DNA of 64,000 bases from Morchella semilibera (GCA_009192285.1 WBVU01000015.1:496001-560000); one strand, 5' to 3'; positions 10,970-21,771 are shown, counted from the stretch's first letter. Numbers and translations: made by a program. The notes: generated by a model not told the origin, from the sequence alone.

Positions 10970-12665
10970 CTATCGCTCAATTTCCATTCCTGCCTGCAGC
11001 TGCCTTTCTACTTCGCGATCAACATCATTTTCCTGGTAGGCCACTACTGCAGCTTCAGAGGCAGGTTCTCTTTTCATTTCTGCCATTAGAGTCTCCATAA
11101 GATGGCGGTCCCGCATAGTTCTATCTTCCTCTGTTAGTGCATCTCCTTCGCTGAGTGCCGCTCTGGCTGCTGCAACCGCCGCAGCGTGCTGTGAAGTTTG
11201 CCCAGAAACAGTAGGGTCCTCTGAGGCGGGATTCATATTCGCAACGGGAGCGAATTGGTGTGTATGCTGCACGTCTTCCATCATGGCCGGATCAACAGGT
11301 ATGTCCATCTGCGCAGCCTGTGCGATGTTCGCAGCCCGGGTGGCCTCTTGATTTTGTATCTGCTGCTGCTGTTGTGGTGACGGCTGACTGCGCTCACTGC
11401 TAAAACGTTCTCCTCGGACCACGGGGGCCTTGGCATGTTCTTTACACTCAGCACAATTTCTGATGACTTGAGATACCGTCTCCTTAATGCGAACCCAGTG
11501 GTATTTCTCGGCAATGCTAGCGGTAGTCTTGTTGATACCGCCATGTGCTTGGCAATGTACTGATCTAGCAATTTCGTATTGCATTTGGCCATCGGAAATT
11601 ACTTCTTTATCTTTTAACATTAACCTGCCGTTATCAAGCTTGTAATGAGTTGCAGCAGAGCGGAGTCGACTTTTTTCCGAGCGATCCGCTGTAGGCGGGT
11701 ATTTTCCCTTTTCCAGGTAGAAACGAATTTTGTCAAAACGTTCGTCCGAGACATAGTCATCGTCGTCGTTAAGGTCCCGACCGTAGATGATCGCGTCGAC
11801 AGGTTGAGAATGCCCACGGAGACGGCCGGCACCTTTAACCTTTCCTATGCGTTTAAATCCCAACCCATCCCAAATCTTTAAAGAAGCTGTATTTGTTTCG
11901 TAAACTAAATTGAAGATAGAGTAGGTGAACCCCTGATAAGAAGTAGTCAGTGCGAAGGAACATGAAACCAGATTGATTTGAGCCAAGCAACACATACAAG
12001 CTTTGGTGCGTACTCAAGATATGCTTCTCCCATATGCTTTCCACAGCCTTTCCCCCGAGATGCATGTGTAGTCAAAAACCCACCACTACATACATGCGAA
12101 CTGCGGCCTTGTAGGAAAGAAGATCAGTATTCAAAACAGATTCTCATATCAACCCTGTCTTACCTGGATAGTTAGGTTTTACGTAGAATGTACCAAGGCA
12201 CTGAGTTGCCCAATCCCGTTCCTCAAGGAGGTTATTGGTCTCTTCCTTTCCACCCATCAACATTACAGCAGCAAATGTACCGAACCAGAACTGTTGAAAC
12301 TGCTCGAGAGTCATAGGCTGGTCAAATGGGCACGTATCACCCCGCTCAAGTTCTTCATTGAATTGATTGAGCAAAAATTCGATCAGTGAAGCGGGGATCA
12401 TACTAGGATGAGTGACTGGGTGGATAGTCGCTATCGAAACGTGATCACGCAAATACACAGCCCGGGGGTTAAGGTGTACATTCTGGTTAGGTGCGGGAAT
12501 TGGCGGAGCATTAGGATCCTCGAGAATTGAAGGCTTACGCTGGATCTCCTGATGGTGGTGATGTTGTTGTTGTACTTGCTGTTGTTGCTGATTTTGCTGA
12601 TGCTGTTGCTGATCATCCCGCAACTGAAGCTCTGTCTGCTGCTGCTGAACCTGGAGATCGGGCAT
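10970..12665 (-). CDS. SPT10: SPT10-like GNAT acetyltransferase with HHCC integrase-type zinc finger
   Basis: Exons are 12665-12164, 12107-11998 and 11932-10970, totalling 1575 nt (524 residues). The first 60 or so residues are rich in Q and H. A GNAT fold follows: FWFGTFAAVMLMGG, CLGTFYVKPNYPGRSSHVC, the acetyl-CoA loop region SRGKGCGKHMGEAYLEYAPKLGF, then SIFNLVYETNTASLKIWDGLGFKRIGKVKG. At about residues 325-370 is an H-H-C-C zinc motif (VHCQAHGGINKTTASIAEKYHW ... NCAEC), the type found in retroviral integrases. Yeast Spt10 combines exactly these two domains and binds histone gene promoters, so a role in histone gene control is inferred. The C-terminal 150 residues are Q/A-rich and probably disordered. 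The gene is divergent from mitochondrial IF2. Confidence 0.8.
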
Positions 12666-13137
12666 GATGGATTGTACTCCCAGCTGCCGGTAGATGTGGG
12701 CTTTGAATCAAGCGGCGTAGATTGTAGACCGGATAGTTCTTCTGGGAACGATGTTCGACGGAATAACTGGGAACGTGCGGCAGTGTGCAAGATTTCCCTC
12801 TAACAACAAAAACCAAGGGCTCCACAGACAGGGAATTCTCGGGGTAGCAGCGGGTGAGTTTGAGGAATTTGGGGATAACGGGATGTGGAAAAACGCTTGG
12901 ACTTAGTAAGGCGATGGAGATGAAGCAGTTCTGAGCTGACAAAGGTATTGTACCAAAGAGAGCCTGTCCTAAGGAGCTACACACCTGACTCATACGAATC
13001 ACATGACACTGGCACGTAGATAAGATGTTTAGATAAGATAAGATAAATTGTCCGAAATTTTTGGGACAGCGGCAGGTTTCACAACTCTTTGTTTCAACCT
13101 TCGTACTTCGATTATCCCAGCGGCCTTTTCCCCACTG
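12666..13137. promoter_or_regulatory. Divergent promoter region of SPT10-like and mitochondrial IF2 genes
   Basis: Starts at 12665 (minus) and 13138 (plus) are separated by about 470 bp. The tract AGATAAGATAAGATAA near 13028-13045 contains three overlapping GATA elements (WGATAR), a plausible GATA-factor cluster, though no function is shown. Antisense-looking ORFs here are shadows. Confidence 0.4.
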
Positions 13138-16100
13138 ATGATGCTCAAAAGCTCAAGGAATCCACTGGTATTTCATCAAACCTATCCCAATCGGCTTGAG
13201 GGATTCGGTAATTTGAAGCTTTGGTCTAGATCTTTGCTAATAGTATGATTTAGACGCCCTCCGGACTACCGCTATGTGTTTTTTGTGCCATACGAAACTC
13301 CCCAGCCCATAGGCAGCGGCTGCTATTCCGACAGCTTCACACGACTGAGCCGAGATTGGAAGGAGAGGCAGGCGGAGATCGTTATAAAGGATACGCAGGA
13401 TTCACGAAGAAACTCCCGACGGCTATAAGGGAAAACAAATGGAGCCCATCCAATCCGGTTTCGTCGGGGAGTTCTGGCATAGATAGAGCAATCCTTTCTT
13501 CCTTTACGACACCTCGGAATAATAGTGACTGGCCCAGGAATGAAGGTACCTCTACACCACCTAGAATCAGCCGGGCGGGCATTGCTGGGCCGGGAGGACC
13601 TAAAGATGCTGGATCTAATAGGTGGTCAACCGAGGGATATAGGCGAGGAGTAGTAGCGCAAGACCAAGAAGGAGGTCATGTAACTCGAGGTGGCTATCAA
13701 GGGTTCAACCGACAGGTACGCCCCCCAGTGCCAGGGAATACTACACCTCAACAGGAGGGATACGCTTCAAGAGACGGATATAATCGCGGCGGATATAGCC
13801 GAGGAGGTGGATACAATTCCAGAAGCACATCTAGTCCCAGAGAATATATACCAAGGGAACCATCCACTGCGAGAGAATATATCCCTAAAGAGTCGTATAC
13901 CGCGAAAGGATATACGTCGAGAGAATATACACCAAGAGATGCGCCAAGAGATCAATTTGCCTCGGGGGGTTCATATCAATCAAGAGGTGAATACGCTCCA
14001 AGGTATGGGCATAATTTGGGGACGCCATCATTTAGCGATACCTACGTTCCAAAGGAACAAACATGGAATGCTCGTGATAGAAATGAATCAGAGGAAAAAC
14101 CAGAGTCCTTCCCCCAAGAAGAAGCCATCACTCGATCTTCAGAGCCTACTTTTAATGACTATCAAAAACGACGAGCGGCAAGATCTCGCGATAAGTCACA
14201 AAACAGACTTCTTTACGATGAATTCGAATCCGCGATATTGGAGGAAGGAGAGACATCATCGAAGGAAAAGAAAGCTGCAAAAAAGGCCAAGAAGCGAGAG
14301 AAGAAAGAGTATGCTCCAAAGATGATACCCCTGTATCTTCCAGAGTATATCAGTATACCAAATCTGGCAAAGGCATTGAAGGTCAGGCTAGAAGACTTCA
14401 CACTGCAGATGGAGCAGATGGGCTTCACAGAACTAAGTCATGATCACATTTTGAATGCAGAAACTGCCGGTCTTATCGCTCAGGAGTTTAATTATGAGCC
14501 GATAATCGACAATAGCAAAGAGCGTGATTTACTCCCACGGTAAGATTGCTATAATTTCCGTGAATGGAACGGTAGAATTTTAACATTATCTAGACCCCCG
14601 CCAGAAGACCGTTCAATACTCCCACAACGTCCACCAGTTGTCACCATAATGGGTCACGTTGACCATGGTAAAACCTCACTTCTGGACTGGCTTCGAAAAT
14701 CTTCCGTTGTTGCCACTGAGCACGGAGGTATCACACAGCACATTGGTGCCTTCTCAGTGAATATGGCTAGTGGGGAAAATATCACTTTCCTCGATACTCC
14801 CGGCCACGCAGCTTTTTTGGCTATGCGAGAACGGGGGGCGAACGTCACCGATATAGTCATCCTTGTAGTCGCTGCTGATGACTCGGTGATGCCGCAGACA
14901 ATAGAAGCCATCAAACATGCGAAGGCAGCGAACGTCCCTATAATCGTAGCAGCAAATAAAATTGACAAAGAAGATGCGGATGTCGAAAAAATCAAACAAG
15001 ATCTTGCTAGATATGGTGTTGATGTGGAAGATTATGGCGGTGATACACAAGTTGTATGTGTATCTGCAAGGACTGGGCAGGGAATGGGTGATTTAGCGGA
15101 GGCGGTTGTTACCCTCAGTGAAGTTCTAGATATGCGGGCAGAGATTGATGGCCCCTGCGAAGGCTGGGTTCTTGAAGCTGGTACCAACCGGGGTGGGCAT
15201 ATTGCAACTGTGTTGGTTCGGCGAGGGACCCTTCGATTGGGTGATTCTATCGTTGCGGGCACTACTTGGGCCAAAGTTCGTCAACTCATCAATGAACATG
15301 GTGTCGAAGTAGAATTCGCTAAACCCGGAACCCCTATCCAGGTTTTGGGATGGAAAGATCAGCCTGAAGCAGGAAAGCTCGCAATACAGGCAGATAGTGA
15401 GGCCAAGGCCAAAGATGTGATCGGATTTCGTATTGAAAGGGCTGAACGTCTTCGCCAGGCGGCTGATATGGAAGCAATCAATGAAAAAAGGCGCTTGCAC
15501 AGGGAGATGGAGGAGATGGAAGCTGCTATTAGAGAGGAAGCTATCGAGAAGAAAGAGGATCCCGATGCTGCAGTTCTTGCGTGGGAGAAGGCTTCCAAGA
15601 AAGAAGTTGCTGCTCAGCCAAAATGCCAAGAGGTCGGGTTCGTCGTCAAGGGTGATGTTGGTGGATCGGTTGAGGCAGTAGTTGCTGCAGTTGAAGAACT
15701 TGGGAATAGTGAAGTCAAGGCAAAGGTTGTCCGAAGTAACTTTGGAAATGTGAGCGAGTTTGATGTTGACTATGCAGCAGCCATTGATGGTATGATTCTA
15801 TCCGCCTTATGCCTCGAGTGAGTTCTCATGACTAAACCAATTTTTTTTTACTCATAGGATACATTCTTTGCTTCAACCTTACACCCGATCCTGAGATTAT
15901 CGTTTACGCGCGTAACAAAGGTGTGACGATACTCATGCACAATGTCATTTATCATCTTATCGAAGATGCCAAACGGGTGCTCTCAGATCGCCTGTCACCA
16001 ACAGTAATAACCAAGGTTAATGGAGAAGCGGACATTGAGGCGCTGTTCAATATTAAGGTTAAATCGAAGGTATTCAAGCCTGTTGCGGGATGTAAGGTCA

Positions 16101-16318
16101 AGACGGGTATTATTACCAAGAACAGCAAGGTCAGGGTTATCAGGGATGGGGAGACTATTTTCAAGGGGATGTTGGAAAGCTTGAGAAATCTCCAGAAAGA
16201 TGTGACAGAAATGAGGAAAGGGTCGGAATGCGGTATTGGGTTCGAAGGTTGGGGTGACTTTCAAGTGGGCGATGTGGTGCAATGTTACGACGAAACATTT
16301 GAGCCTAGGAGCTTGTAG
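13138..16318 (+). CDS. IFM1: Mitochondrial translation initiation factor IF-2 with long RGG/YxxRE-rich N-terminal extension
   Basis: This GTPase brings initiator tRNA to the mitochondrial small ribosomal subunit. Exons are 13138-13167, 13254-14539, 14594-15789 and 15858-16318, totalling 2973 nt (990 residues). The short first exon ([10 protein letters not shown]) joins a presequence-like stretch with CVFCA. Residues about 40-320 are low complexity: [14 protein letters not shown] and repeated EYIPRE/EYIPKE/EYTPRD units. A lysine-rich block and the IF2 N-domain ([15 protein letters not shown]) follow. The G domain starts near residue 457: GHVDHGKTS (G1), DTPGHAAF (G3), NKID (G4). Domains II-IV continue through [21 protein letters not shown] and [19 protein letters not shown] to the stop at 16316. 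At 990 residues it is far longer than yeast Ifm1 (676), mainly because of the extension. Confidence 0.92.
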
Positions 16319-17094
16319 GAGGGCTTCAGTGGTCTTTAGAGATACAAACCTTAGACTTTCTTTCCGGGGCGTTTATTCCGTATCCTTGCATAAAAATCTA
16401 GATGAGTGTTTATATATATATATATAAAAGCAATAAGGAGTTTGCACATCCATGGGTATAACTTTTTATAACCCAGCCCCCAGCCTCTACCATACATGTA
16501 CTACGGGTGTGGGGTAAGTCTAGCGACAGTAAGAACTATTGCAACCACGGGCCCCGTGTTGCCAGACTTACCCCTACACCTGTAGTACTTTATAATTTTT
16601 CAAGAATTCCCATGTAAAGCACTTTACTAGTAGTGCCCAAATGAGTGTTTTTAAAATCCAAGGTCTGAGCCACACCTCTGATGGTCTGTATATCACAAAC
16701 CCCTATATGTTGTATCTTAAAGTTGTTGGCTATAGAGAAATTTGAAAAAGGTGATTTCAGCGTTTTTCTGGTGTGACTTTTCTTCGTGACGGTGGTTTAT
16801 GTATTTACATACACTCCAAGTAACTGAGGGCATAACTTGACAGATAATCATTTATCAATAACGTCCGCTCTCTTCCCCCATAAGCCCTGTTTCGAGGGTA
16901 TGAATCTTCCCAGTCTTACCAACTGACGCAAAAAGAAAAAAGGAGACCTGAGAGGAGATCCACAGTAGAGAGGAGCTCTAGATCCCAAAAACCCTGTTTT
17001 TAGGCGCTCCCAAAGGGGCCCTTAACAGATACACTAGCCGTACAGTCACATTGCACCAGCACACCCGCCGAATAATAGCTAATCGCTGACTCTG
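16319..17094. other. Spacer with an inverted-repeat element
   Basis: Downstream of mitochondrial IF2. It contains a short AT repeat (16412-16428), TACATGTA at 16493-16500, and the inverted repeat at 16498-16588 listed separately. No conserved frame was found. Confidence 0.5.
16498..16588. repeat. 91-bp inverted-repeat element, arms about 32 bp
   Basis: The left arm (16498-16528) begins GTACTACGGGTGTGGGGTAA. The right arm (16557-16588), reverse complemented, begins GTACTACAGGTGTAGGGGTA. The arms differ at only a few positions. The loop contains a second small hairpin around ACCACGGGCCCCGTGTT. Size and structure fit a MITE or foldback element; no transposase is present. Confidence 0.6.
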
Positions 17095-17625
17095 TTACAA
17101 ATAAGTCGCCTTAGGTGTACACGCTAAACGAGCTAGCCCAGACGAAACCCGATCGTTCGCACCATATCCTGAAATATGAATGACTTCTCTCAGTTCTCTC
17201 CAGCTTACTATGATCTTTTCCAAAAATTCGGATATTTCTGTGGCTTGGGCTTTGGTGACGCCCCGAGTACCATTTCCAGCCTTTTCTAGTTGAGCCTTGA
17301 GTGCACCCCAATCATTCAGCCTATCATGAAATTCCACAGTCAATTTAGAGAACCTCTTGACCTGGGCGTTAAGGCCTCCTTGGGCGAATCTAATAGCAAA
17401 ACGAAAACAAATTGAATCATCCTCTTCAAAGGTCGAGTAGTCACTAATTTTGTTAAATAGATTGACCATGGCGTAGGCATCCCATTCGACATATACGGAT
17501 GGCTTTGTCCCGGCAGGAGCTAGAACCTCGCTGATGTACTGATATAGCCGGATGATGTTTTTTCTTACATCCAGTATGTTATCGTCGGTAAGCCGAAGAG
17601 CCTGTTGGAGTTCCCTTGTACCCAT
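17095..17625 (-). CDS. Hypothetical protein, 176 residues
   Basis: A single open frame starts with ATG at 17625 and ends at 17095. The composition is ordinary for a soluble, mainly helical protein, with segments such as DDNILDVRKNIIRLYQYISEVL, WDAYAMVNLFNKISDYSTFEEDD and ATEISEFLEKIIVSWRELREVI. I recognise no family. There is no signal peptide or membrane span. It lies near MIC19 on the same strand. The balanced composition and length favour a real gene, but no intron or homology confirms it. Confidence 0.45.
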   Translation of the reverse strand: MGTRELQQALRLTDDNILDVRKNIIRLYQYISEVLAPAGTKPSVYVEWDAYAMVNLFNKISDYSTFEEDDSICFRFAIRFAQGGLNAQVKRFSKLTVEFHDRLNDWGALKAQLEKAGNGTRGVTKAQATEISEFLEKIIVSWRELREVIHISGYGANDRVSSGLARLACTPKATYL

Positions 17626-18086
17626 CTTGTATGTAGGTTTCTTTTGGAGAGGATGAGCGTTATAAGGGTATTAGGAACCTATGTATACCTAGTAAAATAG
17701 AACAAAGGGCATTCACAAAGACTTGTCTTGAGTCGAAATCCCCTCCATGGACCTAGCTCTGGGCCATATATAGTAACTATTTCTAGATGAGGCGAACAAA
17801 GAAATACTCGGTTGAACGAGGGCCTCAAACTTGAGTTTAGATCGAAATACCTACTATTCCTAGTTGTAGACCATAGTATCAAATAAGCACTCATAAATAG
17901 GGCAATAAGCTTATTTATTAGCCCGGGGGGATGCGGGGGGATGCGGAAGAGATTATCAAATATTTCACTTACCTAAGAAAACAATTGCGCTATCACCCAA
18001 TTCACTAAGTAGATTAATTAAAAGGAAATATACTTTTGATATTGCTCTAATTGGACCGAAAACGCTTATCTACATATCAAACCTGC
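17626..18086. other. Spacer between the hypothetical protein and MIC19
   Basis: About 460 bp, AT-rich, between two minus-strand genes, so it should hold the promoter of the 17.6 kb gene and the 3' end of MIC19. A short tandem GGGGGGATGC duplication is seen at 17926-17945. Confidence 0.4.
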
Positions 18087-18793
18087 CTAGTGACCCGCGG
18101 GGAAATCTCTTCCAATTGTCCTTACAACAAATTGCCTCTCTAGTCTTCGGGTCTGTGCTTTAAACTCAGCTACCTCTTTGTAGCAGTCCAAAGGTGTCCG
18201 GTCACTAATTTCGAGGTCAGCACATATTTACAGAGGAAGAACCCGCCAAATATCTTTGAATAATGCGAACAAAAGGATTCATACTTTGATCGCAAGCACC
18301 CAACGACATCTTCTCTGGCCTTCTCCAAATCCTTATCCAACTTCTGCACTTTCGGGATATCATTTAATCTTTTCCGCAGCGCATCTAACTCTGCCTGAAC
18401 TTTCTCCCTCCCTGGATTCTTTTCCGCGCCCCCGTGCTTCTTGTCTTCGGCCGTAAGCTTCTCCTCAAGATCGTTAAGAATCTGCGACTCGCGTTGCTGA
18501 AGGCGTTGGAGCTCAGATTCGACACGGGATTGGATATGTAGCTCGAGGGTTTTCTCGCGAGTGGAGTCAGTCTACCGGTGGACGTTGCATTAGACATCTA
18601 TGATCACTTTGCCCATGGAGTGAAGGATGGGGATCAACCTCAGAGGAGGACTGCAATGATTCGACGAGATCGTTTGAAAATCGCACCGGCGTCTCTCTAG
18701 TATCTGGTCAGCGGCATCCAATTATTTTAAATTTAAAACGTGAAACTACCCGTAGAAGACGTGCTCTGTTGGTTTACTGCTTCCGGAACCCAT
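18087..18793 (-). CDS. MIC19: MICOS complex subunit MIC19 (DUF1690/CHCHD3 family)
   Basis: MIC19 is a peripheral inner-membrane protein of the MICOS complex that shapes mitochondrial crista junctions. Exons are 18793-18750, 18696-18639, 18571-18285 and 18204-18087, totalling 507 nt (168 residues). The protein starts MGSGSSKPTEHVFYG, a typical N-myristoylation-type start for this family. It continues ETPVRFSNDLVESLQSSSE and a long charged coiled-coil region (DSTREKTLELHIQSRVESEL ... QRLQQRESQILNDLEEKL). The CHCH-type end has CLRSNDRTPLDC, a C-x10-C pair, then YKEVAEFKAQTRRLERQFV. All introns are GT-AG and phases agree. The start was chosen at MGSGSS rather than an upstream in-frame ATG because the glycine-2 motif is conserved. 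Confidence 0.88.
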
Positions 18794-19012
18794 TGCTGCT
18801 CTTCTGGAGAATTGTGCTTGCGACGGATGGATCCGGATCACGAGTGGAGTTGGATCTATGGGTTTAAATCTACATAATACCGCTATCACGCGTAAAAATG
18901 GGAACGCATACCAGTTGCACAAAGTATCACTCACAATGTAAATTAAAAAGATACATGCATGTATTGTGATAAGTAATCGTAGCATCTCACACTCTCAGTA
19001 CAACACCCTTAG

Positions 19013-19187
19013 TACAGTACCAAAAAGAGGGGTGTGATCACTACGGTATTCTCGTTGGTACGCTAGCATTGCGGTAAGCATACGGTATTTGTACAGTACT
19101 CTTCCTCTAATGCCGATTTAATTCGGTATTTATCACTAAATTCCGTAGTCCTATGGTAGTGATTTCACCCCATCTTTTCATACTGTA
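19013..19187. repeat. MITE-like element, family A (about 175 bp, 33-bp terminal inverted repeats)
   Basis: The left end reads TACAGTACCAAAAAGAGGGG then TGTGATCACTAC (19013-19044). The right end (19156-19187), reverse complemented, reads TACAGTATGAAAAGATGGGG then TGAAATCACTAC. The interior includes CCTCTAATGCCGATTTA. Related sequences occur at 20058-20136, 53852-53990 and 54758-54791. Confidence 0.65.
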
Positions 19188-19698
19188 GTAATACATTAAG
19201 TCTCGAGTAATAAGGCGGCATGTAAAGTAACCAACCAATCAGACGGCTTAGATTGACCCTGGGCTGTTCTTTTGAGAACTGACGGTACTTTACACACATC
19301 CGAAATGTTTATAACACCTAATATAAAGGGTGTAAAAACTTCACCTGGACAGTGGACCTATTTGCTATCTCGAGTCGAGTATGTGTACTTTGGATGTACA
19401 AGGTGACTTTGGATTTTCCTTAACTGCAATTCTAGTACTATTTAGTATTAAGTCCTTACTGAATGTTAAGTACATGTAGTTCCGGTAAGTAATTTTATTA
19501 GTGACGCAGCTATCTGGTTCGTTAGAGAAGCGAAGGCTAGAACAAACCTATACGTCGCCCTTACATGTTTGTGAATTTCTACACATATAATCGTTACATG
19601 TGGAATACAAAAAAAAAAAGAAAAAAGAAGGCGGGTATACCCAGTACCTTATCTGGCTGGCAGAATACCATGATACCCCCGTTTAATTCAAGGGTTTG

Positions 19699-19750
19699 CA
19701 CGATCCCCATTGTTTTTTTTTGTTTACTTCATTTACACGATCCCCTATTG
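19699..19750 (-). mobile_element. Micro-insertion with oligo(A) tail and about 14-bp target duplication
   Basis: CACGATCCCCATTG at 19699-19712 is repeated as CACGATCCCCTATTG at 19736-19750. Between the copies are 23 nt: nine T followed by GTTTACTTCATTTA. The T-run plus GTTTACTT core matches the insertion at 8196-8226, so the two appear to be copies of one tiny A-tailed element or of its 3' end. Confidence 0.55.
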
Positions 19751-19888
19751 CTCCAGTATGTACGTATTATATTTTTTTGTAATGTAGATATATATACTTA
19801 CTACCTGTTCCTGGTATTAACGTAAGGCCGACGGAGTGATTATATATGCATGTAATGAATCGGTGCTAGAACGACTTAATCGTGTTCA

Positions 19889-19986
19889 GATACATACTTG
19901 CGGTGAAATTAAGTATTGTCTCTTATGATAGCATGGTTGCCAGCGCAATTAGGACAATACTTAATTTCACCCCAAGTACATGTATC
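19889..19986. repeat. 98-bp inverted-repeat element, arms about 32 bp
   Basis: The left arm (19889-19920) is GATACATACTTGCGGTGAAA followed by TTAAGTATTGTC. The right arm (19953-19986) is its near-perfect inverse, ending CCAAGTACATGTATC. The loop is about 32 nt. The GGTGAAAT motif in the arms resembles the ends of family A, so it may be a distant relative. Confidence 0.55.
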
Positions 19987-20057
19987 TCCGTAAATACAAA
20001 TGGTCCAGGCCCAAGGCGCACGAATCAGATTACTTGACTACATGTATTAAGTATATG

Positions 20058-20136
20058 CACAGTACCAAAAGAGACTGTCAATGTACCCTACCTATAATGC
20101 CGGTTTAGCGATTTCACCCCGTTTTTTCATAATGTA
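20058..20136. repeat. Short or deleted copy of MITE-like family A
   Basis: It starts CACAGTACCAAAAGAGA and ends GATTTCACCCCGTTTTTTCA then TAATGTA. The interior TATAATGCCGGTTTA matches the 19013-19187 element. It is about half the length, consistent with an internal deletion. Confidence 0.5.
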
Positions 20137-20629
20137 CCCAGGGTGTCGGAAAGTGGTGCTTTGACTACATGTAGACAACGCCCAAATACTTTATCACAAT
20201 ATGCAACTTTCTACATGTATATATATGTGGGGGCAGACAAAGAATGTGAAGACCTCTCCCAAAGATCTGCTCTGGGAACTTTTTCGCCCTAAAGTATATA
20301 TAGCTCTATGTAAAGAAGAGTATATACATGTATGTACATGTATATATTTCGGAGTCTAGACTAAGTCATGCGGGTGCATGACTGACTGGCCGACTGCCAA
20401 GCCTTACATTTAGACCTGTTGTGCCGTTGGCCAACCCCACCATCATTCCCCTCTCTTGATGTAACTCCCACCCTCGCCCCTCCATCCCACCACACATCCA
20501 CACATCTCATCCACGCACCTCCCCTTACATCTCTGTGTTTACCACCTTTGCCAGTGTAAACACTACTCCCACCATTCCCAAAATATTTTTTTCCTGAAAG
20601 CGAGGCGAGCTCATTCCACTACCGCTATC

Positions 20630-21771
20630 ATGACCGATACTGCCGAAACTACCCCTGCGGCCCAGGAGGAGAAAGCCGTTGAGACCCCCGTCGCCGCCAC
20701 TGAGGTGAAAACCGAAGAGCCCAAGAATCCCGTTACCTCTGATAATGTCTTCGCCATGTTTGGCGGTGGGGCACCAAAGGCAAAGAGAGAGGAAAAGGAT
20801 GACGACGAAGAGCCCAAGGCTTCGAAGGAAGCTTCTGGTGCTACTGGAGAGGTTCGTTTTTTTTTGTTTTTTTTGTTTTTTGGGGTGGTGGTGGTTGTTG
20901 TTGTACCTGACTAGTCAACAATACACACACTAGTAGTCAGGGTCTGGTCAAGATTTACTGTACTAACACCATGAATGCGCTGCTTTTAGGAAGAGGCACC
21001 TGAGTCGCCGGATGTTCACTTTGAACCTCTAGTCAGCCTCGAAAAGATTGATGTCAAGACCAACGAAGAGTCTGAGGAGCAGGTATTTAAGATGTAAGTA
21101 TTTGCCTCCCCTACGATTAAGAGACCAGGAGATCAATACTCAGTTTCTCCCCCTCCTCCTCCTCCTCCTTCTTCCCCTTCTCCTTTCCTTCCTTCCTTTT
21201 CTTCTGTACTGTTATTCTTATGGATCTTTGGAGGGAAACTCTATTTTATAGACTGACAAGGCTCCGTTTAGGCGAGCCAAGCTGTTCAAGTTCGACAAGG
21301 ATTCTCGTGAATGGAAGGAACGTGGAACTGGTGATGTGAGGCTCCTTAAGCATAAAGAGAATGGCAAGACCAGGCTCGTCATGCGAAGAGATAAGACTCT
21401 TAAGGTTTGCGCCAACCACTACAGTAAGTTTGTGCTTTCTCTATTTCTGCGCCCCATTCGGCGGGAAAATTCACCAGAGATATAAACTAACATAATATTT
21501 TATAGTCGTTCCCGACATGAAACTCTCCCCGAACGTTGGCAGCGACAGAAGTTGGGTATGGAACACTTCCGCCGATGTTAGCGAGGGTGAGCCGGAGGCA
21601 CAGACCTTAGCCATCCGTTTTGCCAACCCTGAAAGTAAGCTCCGCATTTCTTCGTTAATATCTCTCAATGAAACTTTGTATTAACCAGTCTTCTCATTAG
21701 ATGCGAATATGTTCAAAGAGGCTTTCATTAAGGCTCAACAGGAGAACGAAGCTCTCATTGCCAAAGAGTAA
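20630..21771 (+). CDS. YRB1: Ran-binding protein 1 (Yrb1-type)
   Basis: RanBP1 binds Ran-GTP through one Ran-binding domain and stimulates RanGAP, supporting nuclear transport. Exons are 20630-20851, 20990-21093, 21272-21423, 21506-21634 and 21701-21771, totalling 678 nt (225 residues). The N-terminal 70 residues are acidic and Ala/Glu/Lys-rich. The Ran-binding domain starts at [18 protein letters not shown] and includes [64 protein letters not shown] and [19 protein letters not shown]. All introns are GT-AG; the first contains a long T/G-rich run (20855-20885). The downstream gene structure is unremarkable. Confidence 0.93.

Larger units (their letters stand above)
18794..20629. other. Repeat-rich spacer between MIC19 and RanBP1
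   Basis: 1.8 kb without a conserved frame. It holds two related MITE-like elements, another inverted repeat, a tailed micro-insertion, and seven TACATGTA palindromes (19471, 19977, 20039, 20166, 20212, 20325, 20335). The last 200 bp before the RanBP1 ATG are C-rich and pyrimidine-rich and probably form its promoter and leader. Confidence 0.5.

Noticed and set aside
14649-15821. Separate GTPase gene beginning at [10 protein letters not shown]
   Set aside because: It is the central exon of mitochondrial IF2; clean introns join it in phase to exons on both sides.
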